This document shows, piece after piece, positions 1 through 7,754 of a stretch of 40,840 bases of DNA (position 1 is its first letter; each line of letters opens with the position of its first letter). This DNA is from DAOTTY01 sp034437575. GTDB lineage: Bacteria; Chloroflexota; Anaerolineae; Aggregatilineales; Phototrophicaceae. A model generated the notes under the pieces. The model was not told the origin of the DNA and made no database searches. It saw only the letters and a list, made by a program, of their open reading frames with translations. The position numbers were made by a program, and so were the translations under genes. The stretch is from the NCBI GenBank assembly GCA_034437575.1, contig DAOTTY010000003.1:1-40840 (forward strand), written 5' to 3'.

Positions 1-1586
1 GTGAACAGGCCCACATCTGTGTACAGCTTGGCCGTTGATGGATTGTAGTTGCCCGTACCCAGATGAACGTAGCGGCGCACAGCGTCCCCCTCACGCCGCA
101 CGACCAGGGCGATTTTTGCGTGCGTTTTGACAGGTAATTCTTCCACACCATAGATAACGTGAACCCCCTGCTTCTCCATAGCCCGTGACCACTCCAGATT
201 GTTTTCTTCATCAAAACGCGCTTTGAGTTCAACCAGGACGGCCACCTGCTTGTCATTTTCGCGGGCTTCTAACAATGATTTGACGATGGGAGAGTTTTTG
301 CCCACGCGATACAACGTCGCTTTGATTGCCAGAACATTCGGGTCGCGGGCCGCCGCCCTGAAGAATTCCTCAACCGGATTAAACGAGTCGTAGGGGTGAT
401 GCACCATATGATCCTGCCGACGAATCACATCAAAGATGGACTGCGGCGTCTGGAATACCTCTGGTACATGCGGCACATAAGGGTCATCCCGCAGGTCGGG
501 CCGCTTCACAGCCCCATACAGCGAAAACAACCCGGACGCACCCAGAGTGCCGTCAATGAAATAAACATCTCGGTCAGGGATTACGTCCAGTTCAGCAATC
601 AGGCGGTCGAGGGTGCGCTCGCTGATGCTGGTATTCACAGCAAGGCGGACGACGGGGCCAAACTGGCGGCTGCGAACGCTTTCCTCAATGAGGGTACTCA
701 TATCGTATTCTTCTTCATCCTGGTCGAGTTCGTACTCGTAGTCGATGTCCGCATTGCGCGTAACGCGGAAACTATGCGACTCCAGCACGTCCATACCGGA
801 GAATAGCAAGTCCAGATTGTCGGAAATCAAATCTTCCAGCCAGATCAGCTGGTAGTTGCTTGACGAATCGTCACGTTCCACACTGCCATGATTTTGCAAA
901 ATCTGCCGCATTGTGATGATGCGTGGCAGCACATCATCAGGTACCTTCAAGCGAACAAACTCTGGGGTAGTTTGCGGGTCATCGCTGCGGCGCAGCCAAA
1001 TGGCGAGGCTGAGGCTGAGGTTAGAGATAAACGGAAAGGGCCGCGCATGATCGACAGCCAACGGTGTTAAAACAGGGAATACCTCACGTTCAAAGTAGCT
1101 GCGAGCAGCGGCGCGTTGGCTGTGTGGCAATTTAGGCAGCTCCACAACCTGGACGCCTTCGGCCTCAAGGGCCGTCAGTACATCAACCAGGATGTTGCGC
1201 TGCTGTGTGACCATATCCAACACCAGATCACGGATGGTGTACAACAACTCATTCGGCTTGTAGCCGTCGGGGCGAGCGCGAGTAACCCCCGCACTGAGTT
1301 TATTGTGATAACCTGCTACCCGCACCATGTAAAACTCATCCAGGTTATTGCTGAAGATTGCCAGGAACTTAAGCCTTTCTAGTAGAGGGGTTTTTTCGTC
1401 ACGCGCTTCTTCTAAAACGCGCTGGTTGAACTCAATCCAGGCCATTTCACGGTTCACAAACGTATCTGGGTTAAGCTCTTGCTCGGCTTTAGTCTGTACG
1501 ATTTTCGCTTCTTCTGGGGCGGCAGTGTCGCGGATAGGCAGCTTGGCGTCGTTTGGCTGGCTGGGGGTGTCAGGTGTTTCGGTCAT
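1..1586 (-). CDS. ppk1: Polyphosphate kinase 1 (3' end cut by window edge)
   Basis: Makes inorganic polyphosphate from ATP through a phospho-histidine intermediate. The minus-strand frame is open from ATG 1586 to the left edge (528 full codons), so the last C-terminal part is missing. The start is fixed by GAGGAGG about 5 bases upstream. Recognisable PPK1 blocks appear in family order: an N-terminal NREMAWIEFN block, LAIFSNNLDEF, TPLAVDHARPFPFISNLSLS, HHPYDSF, IKATLYR, then THAK and HLGTGNYNP near the cut. The His of the THAK motif (about residue 489) matches the autophosphorylated His of the family. The N-terminus carries about 35 low-complexity residues before the first conserved block. No ppx or phoU gene is visible nearby. 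The phosphonate-type importer at 7755-12026 is the only other phosphorus gene set. Confidence 0.96.
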   Translation of the reverse strand, partial: MTETPDTPSQPNDAKLPIRDTAAPEEAKIVQTKAEQELNPDTFVNREMAWIEFNQRVLEEARDEKTPLLERLKFLAIFSNNLDEFYMVRVAGYHNKLSAGVTRARPDGYKPNELLYTIRDLVLDMVTQQRNILVDVLTALEAEGVQVVELPKLPHSQRAAARSYFEREVFPVLTPLAVDHARPFPFISNLSLSLAIWLRRSDDPQTTPEFVRLKVPDDVLPRIITMRQILQNHGSVERDDSSSNYQLIWLEDLISDNLDLLFSGMDVLESHSFRVTRNADIDYEYELDQDEEEYDMSTLIEESVRSRQFGPVVRLAVNTSISERTLDRLIAELDVIPDRDVYFIDGTLGASGLFSLYGAVKRPDLRDDPYVPHVPEVFQTPQSIFDVIRRQDHMVHHPYDSFNPVEEFFRAAARDPNVLAIKATLYRVGKNSPIVKSLLEARENDKQVAVLVELKARFDEENNLEWSRAMEKQGVHVIYGVEELPVKTHAKIALVVRREGDAVRRYVHLGTGNYNPSTAKLYTDVGLF

Positions 1587-1706
1587 GTATCCTCCTCATT
1601 CACTGGGTAACGGATAATGCATGATTATAACGCTGGAATACCCACACCCCACCCACACTAAACTTAACAAACTCTAAGATTTGCGTTGGACAAACCGAAT
1701 TATTGT

Positions 1707-1763
1707 TTGATTCACATGGGTGTCGTGTTATATTCTCCAACAGTGTCACTTTGTATGAGTGAC
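1707..1763 (+). promoter_or_regulatory. Promoter and operator-like dyad upstream of the solute-binding protein
   Basis: TTGATT (1707-1712), 16 bases, TATATT (1729-1734) make a plausible sigma-70 type promoter. Just downstream lies a perfect inverted repeat, GTCACT (1745-1750) and AGTGAC (1758-1763), with a 7-base loop. It sits at or just past the expected transcription start, where a repressor site would be. AGGAG at 1789-1793 is the ribosome binding site, 8 bases from the ATG. No regulator gene is adjacent. Confidence 0.5.
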
Positions 1764-1801
1764 CTTGCGTTTTATCGTCAAAGTTACTAGGAGTAGCTTA
1801 A

Positions 1802-3196
1802 ATGCACAAAAAAGTACTCGGTTTTACCGTCGTCATTGCACTGTTCCTGACGGCGTTTGCCTTCCCGGTTGCCGCCCAAGATGATCTCGTCTTCCCGATT
1901 GGCGAAGATGACATGTTTAACTGGTCTAGCCTAGAGCGCTTTGAACAAATGGATTTGAGCGGTCAGGAAGTTCGTGTTTTTGGCCCGTGGCTGACCGTTG
2001 ACCAGGAATTGGTCGAAAGCGTTTTCGCTTATTTTGAGCAAGCAACCGGTGCCGATGTTATTTACACGGGTTCCGACAGCTTCGAGCAGCAAATTATTAT
2101 CGACATTGAGGGTGGTAGCCCGCCCGACCTCGCTGTGTTCCCGCAGCCGGGCCTGGCCGCAAATGTGGCTTCCCGCGGCAATCTGATCCCATTGGGTGAA
2201 GAGTTGGAGCAGTGGACGCTGGAAAACTATGCTGCTGGTGAATCCTGGTTGAGCCTGGGTACTTATGAAAACGCTGAGGGCGAGGAAGATTTCTTTGGTT
2301 TTTTCTATAAGGTAGATGTGAAGAGCCTGGTGTGGTATGTGCCGGATAACTTGGCCGACGCTGGCTATGACATCCCAACCACAATGGAAGAACTGATCGC
2401 CGTCTCCGATGACATCGTTGCTAACGGTGAAACCCCGTGGTGCATCGGCCTGGGCAGTGGCGACGCAACGGGTTGGCCAGCAACCGACTGGGTTGAGGAC
2501 ATCATGCTGCGTACACAGTCCCCCGACGTTTATGACCAGTGGGTCACGAACGAAATTCCGTTTAACGACGAGCGCATCGTGAACGCCATCGAAATCTTTG
2601 GCAGCTTTGCCAAGAACGATGAGTACGTGAATGGTGGCGCGGGTGCCGTTGCTGCAACCGACTTCCGTGACAGCCCGCAGGGCTTGTTCGAGATTCCGCC
2701 GCAGTGCTACTTCCACCACCAGGCTAGTTTCATTCCGTCCTTCTTCCCTGAAGACGCTGAACTGGGCATTGACGTAGACTTCTTCTACTTCCCTCCGTTC
2801 GAGTCTGAAGACCTGGGTAGCCCGGTGCTGGGTGCAGGCACGCTGTGGGCCGCTCCGCGTGGTGACAACGGCCCGACCGAGCTGACCGAAGCCACTGCCG
2901 CCCTACTGGACTTCCTCACCACGCCGCTAGCACACGAAATCTGGATGGCGCAAAGTGGTTTCCTGACCCCGCACACGGGTGTAAACCTGGATGCCTATGC
3001 CAACAGCACGCTGCGCGGCCAGGGTGAAATCCTTCAGAACGCTACTACGTTCCGCTTCGATGCTTCCGACCTGATGCCGGGCGCAATTGGTGCTGGTGCC
3101 TTCTGGACAGGTATGGTGGACTACGTTTCCAATCCTAATCTGACGGCTGAAGAAGCTGCAACACAGATTCAGGAAGCCTGGGACGAACTCGAGTAG
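1802..3196 (+). CDS. ABC transporter solute-binding protein, family 1 (sugar type)
   Basis: An exported 464-residue receptor, most like alpha-glucoside/oligosaccharide binding proteins (AglE/ThuE style, family 1 SBP). Residues 1-25 form a Sec signal peptide (MHKK, hydrophobic stretch, then VAAQ cleavage). There is no lipobox cysteine, so it is not predicted to be a lipoprotein. The body has SBP-1 features: an SPPDLAVFPQPG loop, a DWVEDIML segment, and a C-terminal region with FLTPH and AAAQ-type helices rich in aromatic residues. AGGAG lies 8 bases before the ATG. A strong terminator follows at once and no permease or ATPase genes flank it, so it is an orphan receptor that must use components encoded elsewhere. 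The sugar specificity is inference. Confidence 0.9.
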   Translation: MHKKVLGFTVVIALFLTAFAFPVAAQDDLVFPIGEDDMFNWSSLERFEQMDLSGQEVRVFGPWLTVDQELVESVFAYFEQATGADVIYTGSDSFEQQIIIDIEGGSPPDLAVFPQPGLAANVASRGNLIPLGEELEQWTLENYAAGESWLSLGTYENAEGEEDFFGFFYKVDVKSLVWYVPDNLADAGYDIPTTMEELIAVSDDIVANGETPWCIGLGSGDATGWPATDWVEDIMLRTQSPDVYDQWVTNEIPFNDERIVNAIEIFGSFAKNDEYVNGGAGAVAATDFRDSPQGLFEIPPQCYFHHQASFIPSFFPEDAELGIDVDFFYFPPFESEDLGSPVLGAGTLWAAPRGDNGPTELTEATAALLDFLTTPLAHEIWMAQSGFLTPHTGVNLDAYANSTLRGQGEILQNATTFRFDASDLMPGAIGAGAFWTGMVDYVSNPNLTAEEAATQIQEAWDELE

Positions 3197-3229
3197 GTTG
3201 CTACCGGGTAATCCTCGCAGTATGGATCG

Positions 3230-3257
3230 GGTGGAGGTCTAACGACCTCCACCTTTC
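3230..3257 (+). terminator. Rho-independent terminator after the sugar-binding protein
   Basis: A perfect 10-bp stem, GGTGGAGGTC (3230-3239) and GACCTCCACC (3244-3253), with loop TAAC and a short TTT run. It lies 34 bases after the stop codon at 3196. Confidence 0.85.
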
Positions 3258-3278
3258 CCAATTCTTACCCAAACCCGC

Positions 3279-3370
3279 CACTTTTTTCAAAAAGTGAACA
3301 AAAACTTGCCTTTTCGGACGCTTTGCGTCCGAAAACACGGGTTCAAAGGGTGCGGGGGCAGCGTCCCCGC
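3279..3370. repeat. Cluster of three intergenic hairpins
   Basis: Three palindromes follow in a row. The first is CACTTTTT/AAAAAGTG (3279-3296). The second is an 11-bp perfect stem, TTTTCGGACGC (3311-3321) with GCGTCCGAAAA (3325-3335), loop TTT. The third is GCGGGG (3352-3357) with CCCCGC (3365-3370). They lie beyond a good terminator, so they are not needed for termination. A similar hairpin cluster lies between phnC and phnE. This looks like a dispersed palindromic intergenic element, but only these two places can be compared here. Confidence 0.6.
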
Positions 3371-3419
3371 GATGTGAAAACTTGACTTTACAATAGCCCT
3401 AAATGTGTTAGCCATTGGC

Positions 3420-3448
3420 TTGCTGTCTATGGTAAGCGGTGCTAGACT
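3420..3448 (+). promoter_or_regulatory. Promoter of the 8-oxoguanine deaminase gene
   Basis: TTGCTG (3420-3425), a 17-base spacer, TAGACT (3443-3448). It lies 28 bases before the start chosen at 3476. Confidence 0.5.
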
Positions 3449-3475
3449 CTCCCGTCTTGCATGAAAGGTTGTTTT

Positions 3476-4831
3476 ATGTCCACGTTACTGGTCAAAAATA
3501 TACGTCTGCTGGCGACAATGGATAACGCACGTCGGGAAATCGAGAACGGTGCCATCTACATCCGTGACGGCGTGATTGAAGCAGTTGGTACTCTGGACGA
3601 TATGCCGACGACGACAGCCGACATTGTTCTTAACCTGAGCCATCATGTTGTAATTCCGGGGTTGGTCAACACGCACCATCACATGTGTCAATCGCTGACC
3701 CGCACCATTGCCCAGGATCGGGAATTGTTTGGCTGGCTGAAAAGCCTGTATCCGCTGTGGGCGAACCTGGATAGTGAAGCCATCAATGTGTCTGCTCAGG
3801 TGGCAATGGCTGAACTTATGCTTTCTGGCTGCACGACCTCTAGCGATCACCTCTACATTTATCCGAACGACTGTCGCTTAGATGACGAAATTGAAGCGGC
3901 ACTGGCAATTGGAATGCGCTTTCACGCTGCACGCGGCTCGATGAGTGTTGGCGAGAGCGAAGGTGGCTTACCCCCTGATCGTGTTGTGGAAGACGAAGCC
4001 GCGATTTTGAAGGAAACGCGGCGTCTGATTGAGGAGTATCACGACGCCGAGCGGCACGCTATGCTGCGGGTGGTGGTGGCACCGTGTTCTCCGTTTACGG
4101 TTAGCAATGACCTGATGCGCGAATCTGCCGAATTAGCTCGTAGCTACGGCGTCCATTTGCACACGCACCTTGCAGAAAATGACAACGATATTGACTACAG
4201 CTTGCAGGTATATGGCCTGCGCCCCGGTGACTATGCTGAGGATGTGGGCTGGGTAGGCAGCGATGTGTGGCACGCGCACTGCGTCAAGCTGAACAGCGAC
4301 GAGATTAACCTGTTTGCGCGGACTGGTACCGGGGTTTGTCACTGTCCGTCTTCTAATATGCGCCTGGCGTCTGGAATTGCACCCGTTCGACATATGTTGG
4401 ATGCTGGCGTGAACGTTGGGCTGGGTGTGGATGGCTCTGCGTCGAATGATGCGGGGCATTTGCTGGCAGAGGCGCGGCAAGCGATGTTGTTACAGCGCGT
4501 CGGGGGCGATCCTGCGACGCTGAGCGCCCGTGAAGCCCTGGAAATTGCGACCCTGGGCGGCGCGGCAGTCCTGGGTCGGGACGACATCGGGGCATTGGCA
4601 CCCGGCATGGCCGCGGATTTCGCCGCCTTCCGAGTGGATGGGGTCGAGTTTGCTGGAGCTATGCATGACCCCCTGGCTGCATTGATCTTCTGCCGCTCAG
4701 TCAATGCAGATGTGGTGGTTATCAACGGGCGGGTGGTGGTACAAGACGGCCAACTGACGACAATTGACTTACCAGTTGTGGTCGAACGTCACAATCAGAT
4801 TGCGAGGGCATTGGTTGACGGTAAACCATGA
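3476..4831 (+). CDS. 8-oxoguanine deaminase (amidohydrolase)
   Basis: A COG0402 amidohydrolase that closely resembles the characterised 8-oxoguanine deaminases (8-oxoguanine to urate plus ammonia; EC 3.5.4.32). 451 residues, cytoplasmic, metal dependent. Metal and catalytic motifs are all present: NTHHH (about 65-69), HTHLAE (229-234), WHAHC (265-269) and VDGSASND (318-325). Long blocks also match the family as remembered: LFGWLKSLYP, MAELMLSGCTTSSDHLYIYP, RGSMSVG and NMRLASGIAPVR. Start at ATG 3476 is preferred over ATG 3461 because GAAAGG lies 7 bases upstream of it, and 3461 has no ribosome binding site. The downstream M20 hydrolase begins 125 bases later and is probably co-transcribed. 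Related guanine/atrazine-type deaminases are the main alternative. Confidence 0.9.
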   Translation: MSTLLVKNIRLLATMDNARREIENGAIYIRDGVIEAVGTLDDMPTTTADIVLNLSHHVVIPGLVNTHHHMCQSLTRTIAQDRELFGWLKSLYPLWANLDSEAINVSAQVAMAELMLSGCTTSSDHLYIYPNDCRLDDEIEAALAIGMRFHAARGSMSVGESEGGLPPDRVVEDEAAILKETRRLIEEYHDAERHAMLRVVVAPCSPFTVSNDLMRESAELARSYGVHLHTHLAENDNDIDYSLQVYGLRPGDYAEDVGWVGSDVWHAHCVKLNSDEINLFARTGTGVCHCPSSNMRLASGIAPVRHMLDAGVNVGLGVDGSASNDAGHLLAEARQAMLLQRVGGDPATLSAREALEIATLGGAAVLGRDDIGALAPGMAADFAAFRVDGVEFAGAMHDPLAALIFCRSVNADVVVINGRVVVQDGQLTTIDLPVVVERHNQIARALVDGKP

Positions 4832-4956
4832 CGTTTTTGCGAGTGGGCACAGCCTGCGCGGTAGCACCACAGTTGCAGTGGGTTTCTGCAAGTCAAGCTG
4901 CCCTCCCCCCCAACCTGACGCGCAGTATTTCAAGCCAACCAAGAGGAGCTAAAACA

Positions 4957-6159
4957 ATGGTTGATACTACGATTACCGAACAGATCAAAGGTGAAGTTGA
5001 AAGCCACCGCGAGGACATCATTCAGTTTTTGCGGGATTTGTGTGCCATTCCCAGCTACGATAGCCAGATTCGTGCTGTGGGTGAGCGACTGCAAGCCGAA
5101 ATGGAAAAGCTCGGTTTCGATGAGGTTTGGTGGGACAAGATGGGCAACGTTATCGGGCGCATTGGCGATGGCCCGGTCAAGTTGATGTACGACAGCCACA
5201 TTGACACGGTGGGCATTGGCGACCCCGATGAATGGGATTGGGACCCGTTTGAGGGCAAAATTGAGGATGGGGTGTTCTTCGCACGCGGTGCCTCCGATGA
5301 GAAGAACAGTACGCCAGGTATGGTTTACGGGCTGGCTATTGCGAAGAAGTTGGGCCTGCTGGAAGGCGTTACAGCCTATGTGTTCGGTAACATGGAAGAA
5401 CGCAACGACGGTATCGCGCCGCACGCGCTGGTTGAGGTTGAGGGCCTGAAGCCAGATTATGTGGTCATCGGTGAGCCGACCAAATTGCAGGTTTACCGGG
5501 GTCACAAGGGCCGCGTTGAAATGAAGGTTGTAGCGAAAGGCAAAAGCGCCCACGCAGCAAGTAACTACCTGGGCGACAACGCGATCTACAAAGTTGTGCC
5601 TATCATTGACGCAATTAGCAAGTTGGAACCTGAACTGGGCGACCACGAGTTCCTGGGGCATGGCCGCATCACCGTTTCAAAGGTGGAAGTCAAGACGCCA
5701 AGCCTGAATGCCGTGCCGGATGAAGCAATTGTTTACATCGACCAGCGTGTGACGTTCGGGGAAGACGCTGAGGGCGCTCTTCAGCGCATCAAAGAGATTG
5801 TGGGCGACCGCGACGACGTTGAGGTGTCGTTTTTGTACGATGAGGAACCTAGCTACACTGGCTTTGCATTTGGCAGTGACAAAATCTACCCGGCTTGGAT
5901 TTTGGAAGAAGATGACCCGTTTGTGCAGGCAGGTGTCCAGGCAGGTGAGGCCGTCTTCGGTGAGAAGCCCGCAACTGGCAAGTGGGACTTTTCTACCAAT
6001 GGCATTTACTGGCGGGGTAAGGCGGGCATCCCAAGCATTGGCTACGGCCCCGGTGATGAAGTCCACGCACACACGGTACTCGACCAGGTAAAGCTGGAAG
6101 ATGTTGTGCAGTCAACAGCATGGTATGCCGCGCTGCCAGTTTACGTGGCCAAGCTGTAA
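4957..6159 (+). CDS. YgeY-family M20 metallohydrolase
   Basis: An M20 peptidase/deacylase-family enzyme, 400 residues, about the length of E. coli YgeY. Dinuclear metal residues are visible: H81 and D83 in DSHIDTVG, bridging D114 in GASDEK, and the E147-E148 pair in NMEERNDG. The dimerisation lid includes GHKGRVEM and SAHAA. ATG 4957 is chosen because AGGAG lies 8 bases upstream. The same frame is open back to an ATG at 4828 that overlaps the deaminase stop codon (ATGA). The 43 residues this would add look non-conserved. In E. coli, ygeY sits with ssnA, an amidohydrolase, in the anaerobic purine/selenium cluster. The pairing here with an amidohydrolase suggests a purine-breakdown role. The substrate is not known from sequence. 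Confidence 0.88.
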   Translation: MVDTTITEQIKGEVESHREDIIQFLRDLCAIPSYDSQIRAVGERLQAEMEKLGFDEVWWDKMGNVIGRIGDGPVKLMYDSHIDTVGIGDPDEWDWDPFEGKIEDGVFFARGASDEKNSTPGMVYGLAIAKKLGLLEGVTAYVFGNMEERNDGIAPHALVEVEGLKPDYVVIGEPTKLQVYRGHKGRVEMKVVAKGKSAHAASNYLGDNAIYKVVPIIDAISKLEPELGDHEFLGHGRITVSKVEVKTPSLNAVPDEAIVYIDQRVTFGEDAEGALQRIKEIVGDRDDVEVSFLYDEEPSYTGFAFGSDKIYPAWILEEDDPFVQAGVQAGEAVFGEKPATGKWDFSTNGIYWRGKAGIPSIGYGPGDEVHAHTVLDQVKLEDVVQSTAWYAALPVYVAKL

Positions 6160-6179
6160 ATCTGCGCAACGCAGGCACG

Positions 6180-6206
6180 GCCCTGGTGTAACGCTGGGGC
6201 TTTTTC
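6180..6206 (+). terminator. Terminator between convergent ygeY-like and DUF58 genes
   Basis: A 9-bp stem with three G-U pairs, GCCCTGGTG (6180-6188) and CGCTGGGGC (6192-6200), followed by TTTTTCTTT. It lies 20 bases past the stop at 6159. The roughly 225 bases from here to the DUF58 stop hold no gene I can support. Confidence 0.7.
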
Positions 6207-6433
6207 TTTATGCTGCCGAATCACGTCAATATCTAGGTGTTGCAGTCGAGATCACGCACCCCGTAGCTGCTGTGCCCCTGGAAAGTCGTTGCAAAAAGCG
6301 GCACTGTTGGCACTCATACTGAACTGACTATTGCTGCTGAGGTGACGTTCCAGCAGGGCGCTCACCTGAAACCGCGCCTGCTGGCCCTGGTTGAAGAACG
6401 CCTCGTCGCCAGGGGCGTTAGGCTGCAAAGTGG

Positions 6434-7342
6434 TTAACGAACAATCCCCAATCCGCGCATTTCTGACATAATCACCTTCTCGAAAGGCGTATCTGTACGA
6501 ACAGGCAGGTAGTGGACGCCGCGCCGTCGCAGTTCTACTGAGATGCCGTTTTGCCACTCGGCTATGCGGCGCATGTAAATCTCTCGCATTCCGCCGTCAA
6601 TCGTCACCTCCTGGGGCAGGCCAGTTTCCACGTCGATGAGGCGTAGGTCGCCTGCCAGTGGCGGTTCTACCTCTTCTGGTGAAAGGGTGTGCAGCACCGC
6701 AACCTCGTAGCCCCGCCCCACCAATGACTTCACCCCGTCAATGTAACCGTCTGGGTGAAACATATCGGTAAGCACAATCGCCAGCCCTGCCCTGCGCTCT
6801 CGCTTGACATAATCTGTCAGGATCGCGTTGAGGTCGATAGCGCCGTTGGTTTCAAGCTGCCCCACAAAGTTGAACATCCGGGCACTGTAGCCCCGCCCCC
6901 GATAGGGTCCAAACGTTTTCACCCCGTCACCGCTGGCGGCTGTGAGCAGCAGACGGTCGTTGCTGGCCAGTGAGATCGTCGAGAACCCGGCCATCATGCG
7001 GCGGGCATAGGTGAATTTGTGCGTGTCGGGGTCTTCCGTCTCTCGCGGGAAGTCCATACTCTTGGATGTGTCCAGAATGACATGTACGGCCAGGTCTTCC
7101 TCATCCTCAAACAGCTTGATGTAGGGGCGGCCTGTGCGTCCGTACAGCTTCCAGTCCAGGCGGCGGATGTCGTCGCCTTTGGTGTAGTTGCGGTAGTCCG
7201 CGAATTCAATGGATGTGCCGCGCTTAGTGGAGCGGCGCTCGCCTTTAATCGCACCGGAGCGGACTTTGTTAGCAATCAGCATCAGTTGTTCCAGTTTGCG
7301 GCGAGTGCGTCCGTCGAATAGCTGAGTGGGGTTGTCGGCCAT
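6434..7342 (-). CDS. DUF58 domain protein (COG1721)
   Basis: 302 residues. A DUF58 / von Willebrand A-like protein, normally partnered with a MoxR AAA ATPase in chaperone-like or envelope-related modules. Motifs: the family signature FADYRNYTKGDDIRRLDWKL (about 46-65), then a vWA-like strand with VILDTSKSM (metal-ion-dependent adhesion site-like D-x-S-x-S) and a later IVLTDMF segment. No transmembrane helices are seen; longer DUF58 proteins often have two at the N-terminus. No moxR gene lies on either side, which is unusual. The ribosome binding site upstream is weak (AGAAAG). Confidence 0.88.
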   Translation of the reverse strand: MADNPTQLFDGRTRRKLEQLMLIANKVRSGAIKGERRSTKRGTSIEFADYRNYTKGDDIRRLDWKLYGRTGRPYIKLFEDEEDLAVHVILDTSKSMDFPRETEDPDTHKFTYARRMMAGFSTISLASNDRLLLTAASGDGVKTFGPYRGRGYSARMFNFVGQLETNGAIDLNAILTDYVKRERRAGLAIVLTDMFHPDGYIDGVKSLVGRGYEVAVLHTLSPEEVEPPLAGDLRLIDVETGLPQEVTIDGGMREIYMRRIAEWQNGISVELRRRGVHYLPVRTDTPFEKVIMSEMRGLGIVR

Positions 7343-7663
7343 GTGGGTCTTTCTACATTTTATTGTCGAACTCTGCTATTTCATGATAGCACGAGTGACA
7401 AATGGCAAGAACTAAAAGTTTGCCACGCACTGGGGTTAATGCTGTGCTAGCGCTCCTTGAAATGTGCGGGCTTCCGACGATGGATTGTATACAGGGAAGG
7501 TCTCTCGCCCAAATACCGTTACAAAATGATCCGCATGAGTTCCACGATTTGTGGGATGCCCCATCATATTTGTGCAAGTGAAATAGGGTTGCCATAGCTT
7601 TGACGTGGTAGTGCAGAACAATCGCCCGCAGTCTGCGTACCCATCTCGTGATTATAAACTTCT
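7343..7663. other. Intergenic region without a recognisable gene
   Basis: About 320 bases between the divergent DUF58 and phnD genes. Short open frames on the minus strand are present but lack ribosome binding sites and family features. No tRNA-like or riboswitch-like structure was recognised. Confidence 0.5.
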
Positions 7664-7706
7664 CTTAACAATCTTTTGACAAAGATTAATTTCCGCATTG
7701 TATACT
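7664..7706 (+). promoter_or_regulatory. Pho-box-like promoter of phnD
   Basis: Three 7-base direct-repeat units with 11-base periodicity: CTTAACA (7664-7670), TTTGACA (7675-7681) and TTAATTT (7686-7692), separated by 4-base spacers. They overlap a consensus TTGACA and end just before the -10 region (TGTATACT, 7699-7706). This spacing matches how PhoB/SphR-type Pho boxes are built. It fits control of a phosphonate/phosphate-type importer by phosphate starvation. The regulator itself is not in the window. Confidence 0.55.
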
Positions 7707-7754
7707 CTGAAAGCAACATCTTTGTGTCGTAGCCAATACCATAGGAGATATAAC

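Noticed and set aside
1931..2719. A 262-codon minus-strand frame
   Set aside because: Antisense to the sugar-binding protein, with no ribosome binding site or motifs.
3340..3375. tRNA-like GGGTTCAAA segment
   Set aside because: No matching acceptor, D or anticodon stems; it belongs to the hairpin cluster.
6252..6557. Minus-strand frame extending past the DUF58 stop
   Set aside because: Half of it is a shadow of DUF58 and the rest has no ribosome binding site or recognisable motif.
7353..7621. Short minus-strand frames between DUF58 and phnD
   Set aside because: No ribosome binding sites and atypical composition.
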